Below are positions 63,083-64,000 of a DNA stretch of 64,000 nucleotides, piece after piece; position 1 is the stretch's first letter, and every line of letters begins with the position of its first letter. Source of the DNA: a bacterium. Its GTDB lineage: Bacteria; Hydrothermota; UBA3073; JACQXS01; JAQTXJ01. The DNA lies in the NCBI GenBank assembly GCA_028716385.1, contig JAQUPX010000001.1:532775-596774 (forward strand). Direction: 5' to 3'. The position numbers and the translations under genes were made by a program. The notes under the pieces are model-generated. The model was not told where the DNA came from and searched no databases. It saw only the letters and a program-made list of their open reading frames with translations.

Positions 63083-64000
63083 TTATTGTCCAATTGTAAA
63101 TCTAATTGTTATGCAACCCGGTGTTTCCCCTGATGGTATTTTTGCCCATCTCCAGTTGTCTTTAAGCCATTTTATTACGCCATTATCCCAATCCGGGTAA
63201 CCTGTTGGGGACATTACTATAGTAGAACCTGTTATCTTACCTTCTGCATCTACTTTTAATGAAACCGAAAATACAGCAGCTAATCCTTGTTGTTGTGCCC
63301 AATTAGGATAAGGTGGTGGAGAACCTGCAATTCTTGCTCTATCTGCAAGTGCACCTGATATTTCTATTTGAACAGGACCACTACTTTTCGTATCAATCTG
63401 TTTATTTTCTTTCTTTGAAGTTACTAAAGATTTACTAACACTCTCTAATTTTTCTGCAGGACCATTAGATATTTCTATACCACCTTCTCCAGGCCCTTGT
63501 CCTGAAAAACCTGGTCTTGCGATAAGTCCTACTTGAGCCGGTAATGCTCTTGCTTCTAATGGCATCATAACTTGATCTCGAGCCAATATATCGTCCATAG
63601 ATACACCTTTCCCGATTCGTATGGTTACATCAAGGTCTAAATCTGCATCAAATGCATCCAAATCAAGTTCTACCTGGTCCTTGTTCATATCAAGCATTTT
63701 ATCGATATCTATTTTCATATCTGTTAATTGGTTGTCCATCGGACGAGCAATGTTTTCTAACTTTTTCAACATATTTTCATCTATCTTATCTTTTAATTGT
63801 TGTATCTGAAACAAATCTTTCGGAGTTATAATTGCTGTTTGTGGAGTTGGGGCTTTAGGAGGCTCAGGTGGCTTTTCTTTTTCCGGTTCTTTTTTCTTTT
63901 CTTCTTCTTTTTTCTTTTCTTCCTCTTTATATTCGACTGCTAATAATTTGTTCTTTCTGATTTCTTCCATCTTTTGTTGCAGAAAGAAAGAGAATAACAA
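63083..64000 (-). CDS. TonB-family energy transducer, C-terminal part (5' end outside window)
   Basis: The frame is open at the window edge; about 305 residues are seen and the N-terminus lies beyond. A few residues of a hydrophobic helix (LLFSFFLQ) are followed by a charged Glu/Lys stretch (EEEKKKEEEKKKEPEKEK), then a PPEPPKAPTP spacer, typical of TonB proteins that span the periplasm. The end is a TonB C-terminal domain: SPPPYPNWAQQQGLAAVFSV, LKVDAEGKITGSTIVMSP and GYPDWDNGVIKWLKDNWRW. It transmits proton-motive force from an ExbB/ExbD complex, expected upstream, to outer-membrane receptors. The central part (~90-200) is acidic and unusual in length. Confidence 0.85.
   Translation of the reverse strand: MLFSFFLQQKMEEIRKNKLLAVEYKEEEKKKEEEKKKEPEKEKPPEPPKAPTPQTAIITPKDLFQIQQLKDKIDENMLKKLENIARPMDNQLTDMKIDIDKMLDMNKDQVELDLDAFDADLDLDVTIRIGKGVSMDDILARDQVMMPLEARALPAQVGLIARPGFSGQGPGEGGIEISNGPAEKLESVSKSLVTSKKENKQIDTKSSGPVQIEISGALADRARIAGSPPPYPNWAQQQGLAAVFSVSLKVDAEGKITGSTIVMSPTGYPDWDNGVIKWLKDNWRWAKIPSGETPGCITIRFTIGQ

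Overview
This 64 kb window comes from an AT-rich, uncultured-type bacterium of the Fibrobacteres-Chlorobi-Bacteroidetes (FCB) sphere, possibly a candidate phylum such as WOR-3 or a relative. The phylum is inferred; the sequence shows no 16S gene. The main clue is type IX secretion (T9SS). There is a full-length SprA outer-membrane translocon and seven intact secreted proteins that end in a type A C-terminal sorting domain, plus two decayed sorting-domain tails between genes. The housekeeping set is ordinary: anaerobic ribonucleotide reductase, four-subunit pyruvate:ferredoxin oxidoreductase, MetK, ClpP, trigger factor, RnpA, L34, ValS, PlsY, PBP2, FtsK, Rho, DnaX, RarA. nrdD and the ferredoxin-linked oxidoreductase suggest an anaerobe.

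Layout. 1-5.7 kb: the 3' part of a TldD/PmbA-like gene, a terminator, a T9SS FG-GAP protein, and an NtrB/NtrC-type kinase and regulator. 5.7-9.3 kb: nrdD behind two apparent NrdR boxes, then an M23 peptidase. 9.3-15.3 kb: a Kelch T9SS protein and two tandem FG-GAP T9SS paralogues. 15.6-22.3 kb: metK, a T9SS-tail pseudogene, and a leftward run tRNA-Leu, tig, beta-helix T9SS protein, clpP, rpmH, rnpA. 22.4-26.8 kb: rarA and a BNR-repeat T9SS protein. 27.2-36.1 kb: an AT-richer surface-glycan cluster with a B12 radical SAM protein, a methyltransferase, five GT2 enzymes and a GT-C enzyme, plus a fragment duplicated from one GT2. 36.2-42 kb: two tandem GYD-like proteins, valS, plsY, and PBP2 on the other strand. 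42-54.7 kb: sprA, an alpha/alpha-toroid protein, ftsK, a repetitive propeller T9SS protein, a decayed tail and a small beta-barrel-like protein. 55-62 kb: a leftward run dnaX, ybaB, porCDAB, rho, then a cyclic-nucleotide-domain protein. 61.8-64 kb: tRNA-Ala, a FlgD/OmpA-like exported protein and the 3' part of a TonB-like gene.

The most unusual feature is a family of short palindromes with the core ACATCCCGCC-TT-GGCGGGA. They occur between genes and also inside three coding sequences on the minus strand. In all three they are read in the same frame, as T-S-R, at disordered tails or linkers. This resembles the Rickettsia palindromic elements and is the best candidate for something undescribed. 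No CRISPR array, transposase, prophage or defence system was recognised. Many start codons were moved to internal ATGs with good Shine-Dalgarno sequences.
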